Shown: positions 1-8,432 of the stretch, one piece after another
How the letters are laid out: each line of letters starts with the position of its first letter
How positions within the stretch are numbered: position 1 is the first letter of the stretch
Assembly (NCBI GenBank): GCA_039819785.1
Contig: JBCBRH010000013.1
Coordinates: 1 to 64,000 of the forward strand
From: JBCBRD01 sp039819785
Lineage (GTDB): Bacteria > Pseudomonadota > Alphaproteobacteria > Rhizobiales > Hyphomicrobiaceae
Direction: 5' to 3'
Length of the DNA: 64,000 bases
Notes under the pieces: model-generated
What the model saw: only the letters and a program-made list of their open reading frames with translations
Told to the model about the DNA's origin: nothing
The model's database searches: none
Position numbers and translations under genes: made by a program

Positions 1-2
1 CA

Positions 3-188
3 CCTGAAAGCGCTTGTCACCCACGAGGATGACCTCGTCGATCAGGAAGCACTCGAAGTCAATTGCCAGGGACAAAGCAAAGGCCAGCCGCATCCGCATG
101 CCGCTGGCCTTTGCTTTGTCCCTGGCAATTGACTTCGAGTGCTTCCTGATCGACGAGGTCATCCTCGTGGGTGACAAGCGCTTTCAGG
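3..188. repeat. Near-perfect 186-bp inverted repeat at the window edge
   Basis: Bases 3-95 are the reverse complement of 96-188 with only two mismatched pairs (89/102 and 94/97), and there is essentially no loop. The right arm is coding sequence for a KpsT-like ATPase; the left arm is the same sequence inverted. Because it sits at the very start of the window and breaks the gene at the centre of symmetry, it may be a fold-back artefact at a contig end rather than a biological hairpin. Confidence 0.9.
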
Positions 189-361
189 CGAAATGCCACC
201 GCGAGATTTTCGACAAGCGATCGGACAGGGCGATGATCCTGGCGATCCATGCCATGGATGTGGTGCTCGAGCGCTGCACGTCCGCCCTCGTCTTAAAGAA
301 CGGCCGTGGCCGCATATTCGATGATCTCGTGGTGGCAACCAACACCTACGCCACACTCTAA
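95..361 (+). CDS. KpsT-like capsule polysaccharide export ATPase, C-terminal fragment
   Basis: The fragment encodes the last ~88 residues of an ABC ATPase of the KpsT/Wzt/CtrD type, which powers export of capsular or lipid-linked polysaccharide across the inner membrane with a KpsM-type permease. Visible are the end of the signature helix (LAFALSLAIDF), the Walker B/D-loop region (FLIDEV, VGD), and an H-loop histidine in AIHAMDVV followed by ERCTSALVL. The Walker A and most of the signature motif are missing because the reading frame runs into the inverted repeat at about base 95. The likely permease partner is at 7055-7867. Family assignment is from motif recall; whether the gene is intact in the organism cannot be told here. 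Confidence 0.75.
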   Translation, partial: RMPLAFALSLAIDFECFLIDEVILVGDKRFQAKCHREIFDKRSDRAMILAIHAMDVVLERCTSALVLKNGRGRIFDDLVVATNTYATL

Positions 362-473
362 GCTATTAAGCATAAACCCGGTTTTCGTTGTTCGATGCTC
401 CAGGCATGCAATCGTCGTGGGCAAGCGCAGCACCGCAATCAAGCGACGAGCATGAGGTCTCTGAGTCAATATC

Positions 474-1286
474 ATGGGCAATCGCTTCCAAACGGATCCA
501 GCAAATTCTTGCAATCACGCGGTGATCACCGGAGCGAGCAGCGGGCTCGGGGCGGCTTTGGCATTTGAATTCGCATCACACGGCACGCGGTTTCTGACCC
601 TGACAGGTCGCGATGCCGACCGGCTTGAGGCCACAGCGGCCACCTGCCGAAAACACGGCGCAATGGATGTCAAAACCGAAGTCTGTGACGTGCAGGAAGA
701 GGCGACCATGTTCGACATGCTCGAACGAGCTGATCGGCGTGAGCCCGTTGACCTCGTCATCGCCAACGCCGGAATGGGCGGGCAAGACGTGATCAGCAAC
801 GGTGCAACAGAACCAGGCGCACTCGCCCGTGAAGTGATGGCCACAAACGTGTTCGGCGTCATAAATACGGTGACGCCGCTTATCGAAACCTTCGTTGAAC
901 GGCGGCGCGGCCGGATTGGAATCGTCTCATCCGTTGCGGGACTGCATGGTCTGGCAGAAAGCCCCGCCTATTGCGCCTCCAAAGCCAGCGTCCGCATCTA
1001 TGGCCACGGGCTCCGGCGCAGGCTCCGTCATACGGGCGTCAGTGTCAGTGTTTTTACTGCCGGGTTCATCGACACGCCCATGGCCCGGTCTCTTCCCTTT
1101 TCCCGACCGTTTACGGTAAGCGCGCAGGCTGCGGCACACCGCATTCGCCGTGGCGTCGAACGCCGTATCGCGGAAGACATTTTTCCATGGCAGATGCGGC
1201 TCACCTCAGGCGCCTTATCAGCGTTACCCAGGCCGGTCGTGGATCATATCTTGTGGCGTGGCGCCAAATTCATGACCCAGACGTGA
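474..1286 (+). CDS. Short-chain dehydrogenase/reductase (SDR)
   Basis: This is a classical SDR of 270 residues. The Rossmann cofactor motif TGASSGLG is at residues 19-26, NAG at 98-100, the catalytic serine region SS at 152-153, and the YxxxK pair is Tyr166/Lys170 (YCASK). It therefore is very probably an NAD(P)-dependent oxidoreductase; the substrate is unknown. It ends 8 bases before the following acyltransferase-like gene, so the two are probably co-transcribed, and both lie inside a capsule locus, suggesting a role in lipid or sugar modification (inference). The C-terminal 40 residues resemble those of membrane-associated SDRs. A second SDR lies at 49595-50350. Confidence 0.88.
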   Translation: MGNRFQTDPANSCNHAVITGASSGLGAALAFEFASHGTRFLTLTGRDADRLEATAATCRKHGAMDVKTEVCDVQEEATMFDMLERADRREPVDLVIANAGMGGQDVISNGATEPGALAREVMATNVFGVINTVTPLIETFVERRRGRIGIVSSVAGLHGLAESPAYCASKASVRIYGHGLRRRLRHTGVSVSVFTAGFIDTPMARSLPFSRPFTVSAQAAAHRIRRGVERRIAEDIFPWQMRLTSGALSALPRPVVDHILWRGAKFMTQT

Positions 1287-1294
1287 GCACAGGG

Positions 1295-2422
1295 ATGCTA
1301 ACGATTAAACCGGTTGACGGTGCGAACGATGTGGACGATTGGCTTGAGGCACAAGCCCGGGTGTACGCCGATGACCCGGCCTGGATCGCCCCGTTGCGCA
1401 TGGCCGAGAAGGAGCGCATCAGCCCGAAACACAATCCGTTTTTTTCCTTCGGGCGCGCGCAACTGTTCGTCGCCTACCAAAATGGTGCACCCGTCGGTCG
1501 CATATCTGCACACATCAATGACGCCGCGTTGAAACACTCAGACCAGACAACTGGTCACTTTGGTTTTTTCGAATGTATCGATGATCCGCAAGCCGCACAT
1601 GGGCTGTTGGATGCAGCTGCTAAATGGCTCAAGCAACAGGGGATGGCCGCCGTCGCCGGGCCGTTTTCCTTCAGCATAAATGAAGACCTTGGCCTCCTCG
1701 TCGAAGGATATGAAGTTCCCCCCGCTTTGATGTCGAGCCACGCCCGTCCATGGATGGCGCGGCATGCGGAAGACTGGGGTCTGCGCAAAGCGATCGATCT
1801 GTTCGCGTATCGGATGAAGCCCAGCGAGCCGCCTGAAGTGCTTACGAGGCTTGCCGCGCTGGCATCGCGGGACCCCAAGATCACCGTCCGGCCAATGGAT
1901 ATGTCCAACTACACGCGCGACGTGCAACTCATATTCGACATCTACAATGACGCCTGGAGCGAGAACTGGGGATTCATTCCGTTCTCCGATCAGGAGATCG
2001 CCAAGCTTGGCAAGGAAATGCGCCCCATCATGCGCGGTAAGTTCGGTCGGTTTGTCGAACTGGACGGCGAACCAGTTGCGATGATTATCGTCCTGCCGGA
2101 CATCAACCGTGTCATCGCGCCGTTCCATGGGCGGCTGCTGCCGTTGAATTGGGCCAAGCTTGGTCTTGAAATCATGCGGGATCGGTGGACGACGGCACGC
2201 GTGCCCCTACTGGGGATTCGTAAAACGCACCGGCGTCCCCAGGTCGCAGCCGCCTTGCTCTCTTTGCTGGTCGCCGAAGTCCTGGAATTGGGGCGCAGCT
2301 ACGACCTCGACTGGGTCGAGTTTTCGTGGGTGTTGGAGACCAATACGGCGATGACCAGGCTGGCCGAAGAAATAGCCGGCCCGCCTTGCCGCGTTTATCG
2401 GATGTATGAGCGCGAGATCTAG
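1295..2422 (+). CDS. GNAT-fold acyltransferase-like protein
   Basis: This 375-residue protein resembles a family widespread in alphaproteobacteria, annotated variously as GNAT-like N-acetyltransferase or (probably wrongly) dATP pyrophosphohydrolase. An open frame extends upstream to 971 but overlaps the SDR; the ATG at 1295, nine bases after the SDR stop with GGG just upstream, is the sensible start. The N-terminal half carries a PVGRIS-type GNAT strand, the middle has NEDLG and YNDAWSENWGF motifs, and the C-terminus ends in an RVYRMYE segment typical of the family. The substrate is unknown. The TAG stop is part of the repeat element that follows. Confidence 0.7.
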   Translation: MLTIKPVDGANDVDDWLEAQARVYADDPAWIAPLRMAEKERISPKHNPFFSFGRAQLFVAYQNGAPVGRISAHINDAALKHSDQTTGHFGFFECIDDPQAAHGLLDAAAKWLKQQGMAAVAGPFSFSINEDLGLLVEGYEVPPALMSSHARPWMARHAEDWGLRKAIDLFAYRMKPSEPPEVLTRLAALASRDPKITVRPMDMSNYTRDVQLIFDIYNDAWSENWGFIPFSDQEIAKLGKEMRPIMRGKFGRFVELDGEPVAMIIVLPDINRVIAPFHGRLLPLNWAKLGLEIMRDRWTTARVPLLGIRKTHRRPQVAAALLSLLVAEVLELGRSYDLDWVEFSWVLETNTAMTRLAEEIAGPPCRVYRMYEREI

Positions 2423-2586
2423 AGCATGTTCAGGAAAAGTGTACGCGGTTTTCCGCCTGGAACATGCTCCAACTCAAGAGCACAGAGCATGTTAAGGAAA
2501 AGTGTACGCGGTTTTCCGCCCGGAACATGCTCCAAATCAAGAAGTTTGAGCCTGCTTTGCCAGTCAGCGAAAAGCAAAAAGGCTCT
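2418..2586. repeat. Composite palindromic intergenic element, copy 1
   Basis: Two tandem 48-bp palindromic units (2422-2469 and 2485-2532) are followed by a second hairpin (2548-2560 with 2574-2585). Each 48-bp unit has outer arms GAGCATGTT/AACATGCTC and inner arms GGAAAA/TTTTCC that compete with GCGG/CCGC. The second hairpin pairs GAGCCTGCTTTGC with GCAAAAAGGCTC. A closely similar composite is at 36283-36402. This is a dispersed REP-like element; it sits immediately after the acyltransferase-like gene and includes its stop codon. Confidence 0.88.
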
Positions 2587-2615
2587 AGGCGGGTCCGCGA
2601 AGCGAACGCGACAGG

Positions 2616-3977
2616 CTACTTCAGGATGGACGTATAAAGACCATCAAGACGCTGCTCATAGCGTTCAGGCGAAAACTCCTTCGCGCGCACCCGTCCACGC
2701 ACCTTCAAATCTTCACACACATCATCATCTTCATCGAGCGTGCGGATGGCTTTCGAAATGCTCTCGATATCATAGGGGTCGACGAGCAGCGCGGCATCCC
2801 CGGCGATCTCCGGCAGGCATGAGGCCGTGGACGTCATCACCGGTGTGCCAAGCGACATGGCCTCAAGCACAGGCAGTCCAAAGCCTTCATATAACGAAGG
2901 AAACAGAACTGACCGTGCGCCGCGGATGAGTGAAACGAGATGGTCCAGTGGAAGGTATCGCAACCGGCGGACACTCCGCTTCGGCTTCAATCGGCGGCCG
3001 TCGATTTCGTAGGAAAAGAAACGTTCATCGGCCAGCTTCTTCTTGTCCTGCTCATTCATCCAGCCTGAACCGCCAACAATCACCAGGGGACGGTCGACAC
3101 CTGCAGCCGCATAGGCATCGACCAGACGCGACACGTTCTTTTTCGGTTCGAGCGCACCGACGAACAAAAAGTATCCATCAGGCTCCAGACCGAACAAGGC
3201 CTGCAACTCGGCTGTGACCTTGTCCATGTCACGGTTCGCCAACCGCTCAGGCAATTGAACAGCCTGATATGTATTGGTGATGCGGTGCTCTGAAATCCCG
3301 GTCAGCTTGATGATGTCTCGTCTCGAAAACTCCGACACCGTCACGATGTGGTCAGCTTTCCGGCACAGATCGCGAATGAGCGACAGGTAGACCTTTTTGT
3401 TGTCCTGGGTGGTGAACGGCAACCGTAACGGAACGATATCGTGCAACGTGTAAATGTTGGCCGCGCCCTTGACACGAACCGGTGCCGGACGGGTGGCGTG
3501 GAACAAATCGGTCGATGCAGGTGGGGTGACCGTGATCGGCAATCCGTATCTTTGGAAGTGGCTGATCTCACAGGTCGACAGGTGCGGCACCACGGCAACC
3601 TTGGAAAACCCTGCGAAGCGGTCAGACGCCGATGACACCACGGTTTCGAACGGCGGCAGGTAGGTCGCTTTCCTCGGCAGGGGAAGCACGGTGAGTTTGC
3701 GTGCTTCATCTGCGATCCGTCGGCCGAGTGTCGGATCAACCTCGGCATCGAAAAAATGAATTTCCGACATTGCGCCATCTTTCGGGTTGACGCCTGCCCG
3801 GCTGGAAACCAGCAGATGCGGGTCGTACCCGAGTTTGACGAGCGCGCGGCCAAGCTGACGCGCATAGGTCGCGATACCTGTCCCCGACGCCAAGGCGACG
3901 TTGTGACCTTCGATCAAGATGCGATGATGTCGCGCTGGTTTCAGGCGCGCAGATGTGGCGGGTTCGGCAATATTCAT
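2616..3977 (-). CDS. Glycosyltransferase, GT4 family
   Basis: A 453-residue GT-B fold glycosyltransferase likely builds part of the exported polysaccharide. The N-terminal domain has a sugar-acceptor loop with GTGIATYARQLG; the C-terminal domain carries FVGALEPKKN, a VIVGGSGW strand and the nucleotide-sugar-binding EX7E motif in YEGFGLPVLEA. The frame is open upstream to 4109, but the ATG at 3977 overlaps the stop of the upstream small gene as ATGA, so coupled translation from 3977 is the better start. The donor sugar is not predictable from sequence. Confidence 0.85.
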   Translation of the reverse strand: MNIAEPATSARLKPARHHRILIEGHNVALASGTGIATYARQLGRALVKLGYDPHLLVSSRAGVNPKDGAMSEIHFFDAEVDPTLGRRIADEARKLTVLPLPRKATYLPPFETVVSSASDRFAGFSKVAVVPHLSTCEISHFQRYGLPITVTPPASTDLFHATRPAPVRVKGAANIYTLHDIVPLRLPFTTQDNKKVYLSLIRDLCRKADHIVTVSEFSRRDIIKLTGISEHRITNTYQAVQLPERLANRDMDKVTAELQALFGLEPDGYFLFVGALEPKKNVSRLVDAYAAAGVDRPLVIVGGSGWMNEQDKKKLADERFFSYEIDGRRLKPKRSVRRLRYLPLDHLVSLIRGARSVLFPSLYEGFGLPVLEAMSLGTPVMTSTASCLPEIAGDAALLVDPYDIESISKAIRTLDEDDDVCEDLKVRGRVRAKEFSPERYEQRLDGLYTSILK

Positions 3978-4180
3978 GACAGCGCACCTATTGTGGTGTT
4001 GGGGAAGCCAATCGTGTGGCGCATCCACCCTGCGGCAAAGGTATTTTGCACGGAGCAAGCACCTTTGCCAGTTTCTAAGTCGATGCTTTCGTGCCGACAG
4101 AAAGAGCAATCATCAGCGGTCAAACCATCAGAGTGAACCACCCAGTGCTTCTGGTCTTCGGGACACCAAATTTGCATCAT
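3974..4180 (-). CDS. Small Cys-rich protein translationally coupled to the glycosyltransferase
   Basis: This 68-residue frame has Cys6, Cys25, Cys28 and Cys42 with His12, His16 and His30, resembling a small zinc-ribbon; I do not recognise the family. It uses one of two adjacent ATGs (4180 or 4177) and its TGA overlaps the ATG of the glycosyltransferase as ATGA, the usual sign of translational coupling. An in-frame TTG lies a few codons further upstream. That arrangement is the main reason to accept it as a gene. A structural or regulatory partner of the glycosyltransferase is a guess. Confidence 0.5.
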   Translation of the reverse strand: MMQIWCPEDQKHWVVHSDGLTADDCSFCRHESIDLETGKGACSVQNTFAAGWMRHTIGFPNTTIGALS

Positions 4181-4331
4181 AGTATCGCCCAATCAAACAC
4201 GTGAACTGCAAGACGGTCCAAAGATCATGGCACGGCCTTCTGTCTTGGTTAATGGGTCGAAGACATGACAGACCGGAGAACAATGGCCGGAAACGCCGAC
4301 CTCTGATACTCCAAGGGATACCGCGGCAGGG

Positions 4332-5636
4332 GTGATGAAAGACATCGCAACACGCCCGAAGCCTCGAAGCGCCAGACGAACGGGTCTCATGCAACACCGC
4401 CAGGAACATGCCGACGTCGATGACGTCACGGTGCTGGGAACAGATGGTGCCGGTCACATCTTGATCGCACCGCCTGGGCGGTTGTGCGGTTGGACACTTG
4501 CTGTGTCCACCCAACTCGCCAAACGTACAGGCCGCAAGTTCCGCCATATCGATCGAAATGACGATATTGAAATCGGGCCCCAGGACACCCGCGTCTATCT
4601 GTGTAAGTTCCCAAGTCAGAGCGTGGTCAACGCAATCAAGGCCGGGCGACTTGATGCCATAGTCCTCGTCGACGACATCACCGCGAACGTCCGATGGGAA
4701 ACAGAGACCACCAATACTGACGTGCTGAAGGCCCTTCGCACACAAACGGCTGCCATGGTCGCCCACCACGCTGTCGGGTGCAGCGCGCGGTCGAAACTGA
4801 TTTTTCCTGTCTACTCTGCGCCACCCCTTGTGACGATCCAGCGGATCGCAGCAGCGTTCGGATATGCAGCTGACCCCGCTTTACTGCGCGCCTGTGCCCA
4901 AGCCACTTTGCCGCCGCGCGTCGTCGAGGCCACGCTGGAAGAAGCCGTGGTCGCTCTGGCCGCGCGAGCAAAAGCCCAACGGGAAAAAAAAGCCGAACAG
5001 GCAGCGGCTGCCGCGAAAGAAACCGCAGCCAGCGGGGGCAACAAACAAGTCGCTGTTGCTCAGCCACCACCCATCCCCGCCGCCAGGCCAAGCGCTCCGC
5101 CTCCCCCTCCGCCAAGCAAAACACCCCAGCCAGTTCGGGAAGACAAACATGTGCTTCCAACGGAAGTGGCTGCGTTTACCGAACAGGTGACCAGCGGGTT
5201 TCTGGCAATGGCCGAAGGCAACACCAACGTCCCGATCATATGGCCAAACGGAATTTTCTTTTTGGGCGATGCGCCGAACGAGCGTGCGCCCCCGGTCGCC
5301 TCTATCGTCGGGCCAACCCGAACGGTGCTCTACGGGCCATACCTGCATCTGCCGCCGGGGAGCTACGACGTCGAGATCGAAGTCGCTTTCATGGGCCGCA
5401 TCGATGACATCCCATTCATTCTGGAGTTCCATGCCGCCCCCAACACGATGTTGGCGCAGGTGCGCATGAAAGGCCGCCGCAGCGGCAGCTATCGCGGTCG
5501 GTTTAACTTGCAGGTCTTGGATGTGAAAAAGGCAATCGAGATTCGGTTGATACCCGAGCGTGGCGCGATTGAAGGCCAGGTCGCGTTACGCGAACTGCGC
5601 TTCTGGATACGCGACGATGTCGAATTTTCTGCATGA
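4332..5636 (+). CDS. Unrecognised capsule-locus protein with Pro-rich linker
   Basis: This 434-residue protein is of unknown function. Three regions are visible: an N-terminal alpha/beta domain (about residues 30-215) with HILIAPPGRLCGW near its start; a low-complexity Lys/Ala then Pro-rich linker (about 220-275, ending APPPPPPS); and a C-terminal beta-rich domain (about 290-434) containing GPYLHLPPGSYDVEIEV, reminiscent of a carbohydrate-binding sandwich. No signal peptide is evident. Start choice lies between adjacent ATGs at 4332 and 4335, behind an AGGGG stretch. The gene is divergent from the small Cys-rich gene and precedes the export genes, suggesting a polysaccharide role (inference). 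Confidence 0.6.
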   Translation: MMKDIATRPKPRSARRTGLMQHRQEHADVDDVTVLGTDGAGHILIAPPGRLCGWTLAVSTQLAKRTGRKFRHIDRNDDIEIGPQDTRVYLCKFPSQSVVNAIKAGRLDAIVLVDDITANVRWETETTNTDVLKALRTQTAAMVAHHAVGCSARSKLIFPVYSAPPLVTIQRIAAAFGYAADPALLRACAQATLPPRVVEATLEEAVVALAARAKAQREKKAEQAAAAAKETAASGGNKQVAVAQPPPIPAARPSAPPPPPPSKTPQPVREDKHVLPTEVAAFTEQVTSGFLAMAEGNTNVPIIWPNGIFFLGDAPNERAPPVASIVGPTRTVLYGPYLHLPPGSYDVEIEVAFMGRIDDIPFILEFHAAPNTMLAQVRMKGRRSGSYRGRFNLQVLDVKKAIEIRLIPERGAIEGQVALRELRFWIRDDVEFSA

Positions 5637-5985
5637 TGTCAGCATCATCATGGACCAGTTATGTTGGAGCCCTGAAAGTGGCTGGCTCGATGCGCTCCCC
5701 AGCAAACGAACGCGGCAAACGAACGTGGCAGGCGATGTTGCCAAACGGCTGCAGTCGCCCGGTCATGTGCGGCCAGCGCCGCAAGCAACCAAGCACGAGG
5801 CCCCCACCTATGCTGGGATAGTGATGATATATTCGGCGTGCATAAGCGTCAAAGGTGGTCGGTGAAGGTGACGATGCCAATCTCGAGCACGGATTTGATT
5901 TGTCGACACAGGGCGCCATGGGAACGCCGCGGCCGGAGGAGCGCGTGACGAGCGTCCTTCAAATTTGCATTGTATGGATTGAGTA
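5637..5985. other. Intergenic region upstream of the export genes
   Basis: About 350 bases lie between the 434-residue protein and the KpsE-like gene. Short open frames exist on both strands but none has a ribosome site or recognisable motif. A small inverted repeat (TGATG/CATCA, near 5634-5647) follows the upstream stop. A promoter for kpsE-kpsM is expected here; I cannot point to one with confidence. Confidence 0.5.
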
Positions 5986-7074
5986 ATGACAACCTTGCGC
6001 TGGACGGTGCTTTTTTTCCCGACACTCGTTGCCGCGATCTACCTGTGGGGTATCGCGACTAATCGCTACGTGTCCGAAGCTGAATTCGTTGTCCGGACCG
6101 CCTCACGGCCAGCAAGCGCTGCAGGGCTGGGCGCGCTGTTGCAAATGACCGGACTTGGTCGGGCGCAAGATGAGGTGTTCGCCGTCCAAGCCTTCATGGG
6201 GTCACGCACTGCCGCTGAACGGCTAGGAGAACGCGTGCCGCTCAAAGCCATTTACGGTAACCCCGACGCTGATTTCATCGCGCGCTTTCCCTCGGTTATC
6301 TTTGGCGACACCAAGGAAGAGCTGCACAGCTACCTCGGCTGGATGATCGAGACCATCTACGACAGCACGACGGGGATCACGAAGCTAAGGGTGCAGGCGT
6401 TTGAATCTGAAGATGCGCGCCAAGTCGCGCTCGACCTGTTGGAGCTTGGCGAACAGCACGTCAACCAGATGAATGAGCGCATCAATACGGACGCAATTCG
6501 ATTGGCAGCCGAGCAGTTGCAGCAGGGCGAAGACCGTTTGGTGGCAGCCCAACAGGCCTTGACCAGGTTTCGCAACAAGGAGCTTCTGATCGACGCGGCA
6601 GGCTCGACCATTGTCGTAACCGAAGTCATTGGACGGCTGACCGCCGAACTGTCCCAGGTCGAAGCGCAGATCCGCGAGATTACTGCCGGTTCAGCGACCA
6701 GTCCTCAGCTGCCAAGTCTGCGGCGTCGGGTTGAAGCCAATCAGGCGCAGATCACACGCGAACGCGAACGAATATCGAGCGATGATGAAGGGCTGGCGCA
6801 GAAGCTGGCGAATTATGAACGTCTCGTCCTCGACGCGGAATTCGCAAAACAAGCCTTGTCCGCCTCCGCCCGTGCGTTTGAAGCCGCGCAGTTGGAAGCG
6901 CGCCGGCAGCAACTCTATCTTGAGCGGATCGTCGAACCAGTTGCCGCCGACAAGGCCATGGCACCGGCGCGATGGAGATTATTCGCAAGCATATTTGGTC
7001 TGAACGCAATCCTTCTTCTTGTAGGATGGCTTGTGATCGCAGGAGCGCGCGAACATGCCGAACAGCAGGCCTGA
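5986..7074 (+). CDS. kpsE: Capsule polysaccharide export inner-membrane protein (KpsE/CtrB-like)
   Basis: A 362-residue polysaccharide copolymerase (PCP-3-like) of the KpsE/CtrB type links the inner-membrane ABC exporter to the outer membrane channel. It has the expected layout: a transmembrane segment near residues 7-27, a YVSEAEFVVR strand, a periplasmic region rich in coiled coil (about 165-320, with many Glu/Gln/Arg), and a second transmembrane segment near 332-352. It overlaps the permease gene by 20 bases. I see no outer-membrane partner (KpsD/Wza) in the window. Confidence 0.85.
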   Translation: MTTLRWTVLFFPTLVAAIYLWGIATNRYVSEAEFVVRTASRPASAAGLGALLQMTGLGRAQDEVFAVQAFMGSRTAAERLGERVPLKAIYGNPDADFIARFPSVIFGDTKEELHSYLGWMIETIYDSTTGITKLRVQAFESEDARQVALDLLELGEQHVNQMNERINTDAIRLAAEQLQQGEDRLVAAQQALTRFRNKELLIDAAGSTIVVTEVIGRLTAELSQVEAQIREITAGSATSPQLPSLRRRVEANQAQITRERERISSDDEGLAQKLANYERLVLDAEFAKQALSASARAFEAAQLEARRQQLYLERIVEPVAADKAMAPARWRLFASIFGLNAILLLVGWLVIAGAREHAEQQA

Positions 7075-7867
7075 GATGTCCGACAGCATGGATTTGCGGC
7101 GCAGTTTCACCGTGCAGATCCGCTGCCTGATGGCGCTTGTCATCCGCGAAATGATGACGCGTTATGGGCGCAACAACCTAGGCTTCCTCTGGGTCATCCT
7201 CGAGCCGATGCTGCTCACCGGTGCGGTCATGCTGCTTTGGTCGCTCATCAAGTCGCCATACGAACACGGCGTGGCAATCGTAACCTTCGTCTTGACGGGC
7301 TATATGCCACTGACCCTATGGCGGCATCTCACCCAGTCCGGCGTGTTCGCATTCAGGCGCAGCGCAACGCTGCTCTATCACCGCAAACTCACGCTTATTG
7401 ATGTGTTCCTGGCACGCATCATTCTGGAAATCCTCGGCACCACGGCCGCGCTGACAGTCGTGACCGTTGTCTTAGGCACACTTGGCGTTGTTGAGCCGAT
7501 GCGCGATCCCGGCGCCTGCATCGCAGGCTGGTTATTGATGGCGTTTCTCGCCACCGGGGCCGCATTGGTGATCGCGGTCTTGACCGAATACAATGAAGTC
7601 GCCGAGCGTTTCATTCAGCCGATGCAATATATTTTGATCCCCATATCCGGTTGTTTTTACATGGTGGAATGGTTGCCGCAGGGGCTGCGCGACGTGGTTT
7701 GGTATCTGCCCATGGTGCATTGCTACGAGCTGTTTCGGAATGGCTGGCTGGACGAAGGAATTAGAACGCACTTCACCATATGGTACCCGCTTGTCTGGGG
7801 GCTGACACTCACAACAATAGGGCTGATCGGGCTTGAGAAAGTCAGGGATCGCATTCACTACGGCTGA
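7055..7867 (+). CDS. kpsM: Capsule polysaccharide ABC exporter permease (KpsM/CtrC-like)
   Basis: A 270-residue ABC-2 type permease with about six hydrophobic segments transports the finished polysaccharide, or its lipid-linked form, across the inner membrane. The REMMTRYGRNNLGFLWVILEP segment is diagnostic for the KpsM/CtrC family. The ATG at 7055 has AGGAG nine bases upstream and is preferred over the in-frame ATG at 7076. The gene overlaps kpsE. Its ATPase is probably the truncated gene at the window start, separated here by several unrelated genes. Confidence 0.88.
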   Translation: MPNSRPEMSDSMDLRRSFTVQIRCLMALVIREMMTRYGRNNLGFLWVILEPMLLTGAVMLLWSLIKSPYEHGVAIVTFVLTGYMPLTLWRHLTQSGVFAFRRSATLLYHRKLTLIDVFLARIILEILGTTAALTVVTVVLGTLGVVEPMRDPGACIAGWLLMAFLATGAALVIAVLTEYNEVAERFIQPMQYILIPISGCFYMVEWLPQGLRDVVWYLPMVHCYELFRNGWLDEGIRTHFTIWYPLVWGLTLTTIGLIGLEKVRDRIHYG

Positions 7868-7892
7868 CACAGCTTGAAGCGATCGAGCCCCC

Positions 7893-7952
7893 AGACTGTC
7901 ATTAATCAGATTGTCATTGATCAGACGGCCATTGATTAGACTGTCATTGAAA
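7893..7952. repeat. Four tandem 15-bp repeats
   Basis: Four adjacent 15-bp units start at 7893, 7908, 7923 and 7938, with consensus AGACTGTCATTGATC; each unit differs from the consensus by only a few bases. The array lies between the convergent kpsM and phage-tail genes and covers the last codons of the latter. No hairpin or known binding site is obvious. Confidence 0.85.
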
Positions 7953-8432
7953 GGTCGGCCAACGCGCATCGCCCGGGACATCCGACGGCGGTGCCGCTTC
8001 CATGATATTCGACGCCGCCCGAATAGCCTCGATGCCCGCATCCGCAGCCTCAAGTTCAGCAGCTCGCCTTGCTTCGTCAGCCGTCCACCCGCCAGCCTCC
8101 TTGCGGATCAACCGGATCGCCTCACGGTTGGCATTCGCAATAATAAGATCGAGATGCGCCGCATCGCGAGCCCCTACCAGCGCTTGCATCCGCCGGGAAG
8201 CTTCCGCCCGCACATCATCTGCCGTTGGCTTCCAGCCGGGCGCGCGATCCGCAAAGCCAGCCTGCGTCAGCACCTCGCGCAAGGCTGCCTCGTTAGGCGC
8301 ATGCGTGAAATGCGGGGGCACTAATCTCGAATATGCACGATCAGCACTTGACCAGTATTGTCCGGTATCTTCGACATACCAATGCCAGGCGTCCGCCTGG
8401 TAAAGCGTGGCAAAATCTTCTGGCGTCATCAA
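7944..8432 (-). CDS. Phage tail-associated small protein
   Basis: This 162-residue protein starts four bases inside the end of the DUF2793 tail protein (ATGA overlap, 8429-8432). Its middle, with VRAEASRRMQAL, resembles the small proteins encoded just after tail-fibre genes in prophages, some of which act as tail-fibre assembly factors. The C-terminal half is Ala/Glu-rich and probably helical. There is no nearby capsid, portal or lysis gene. Function as a tail-fibre accessory is inferred from pairing, not from a firm family match. Confidence 0.55.
   Translation of the reverse strand: MMTPEDFATLYQADAWHWYVEDTGQYWSSADRAYSRLVPPHFTHAPNEAALREVLTQAGFADRAPGWKPTADDVRAEASRRMQALVGARDAAHLDLIIANANREAIRLIRKEAGGWTADEARRAAELEAADAGIEAIRAASNIMEAAPPSDVPGDARWPTFQ

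Noticed and set aside
1538..2128. 196-codon minus-strand frame
   Set aside because: It is antisense to the acyltransferase-like gene and has no motif or ribosome site.
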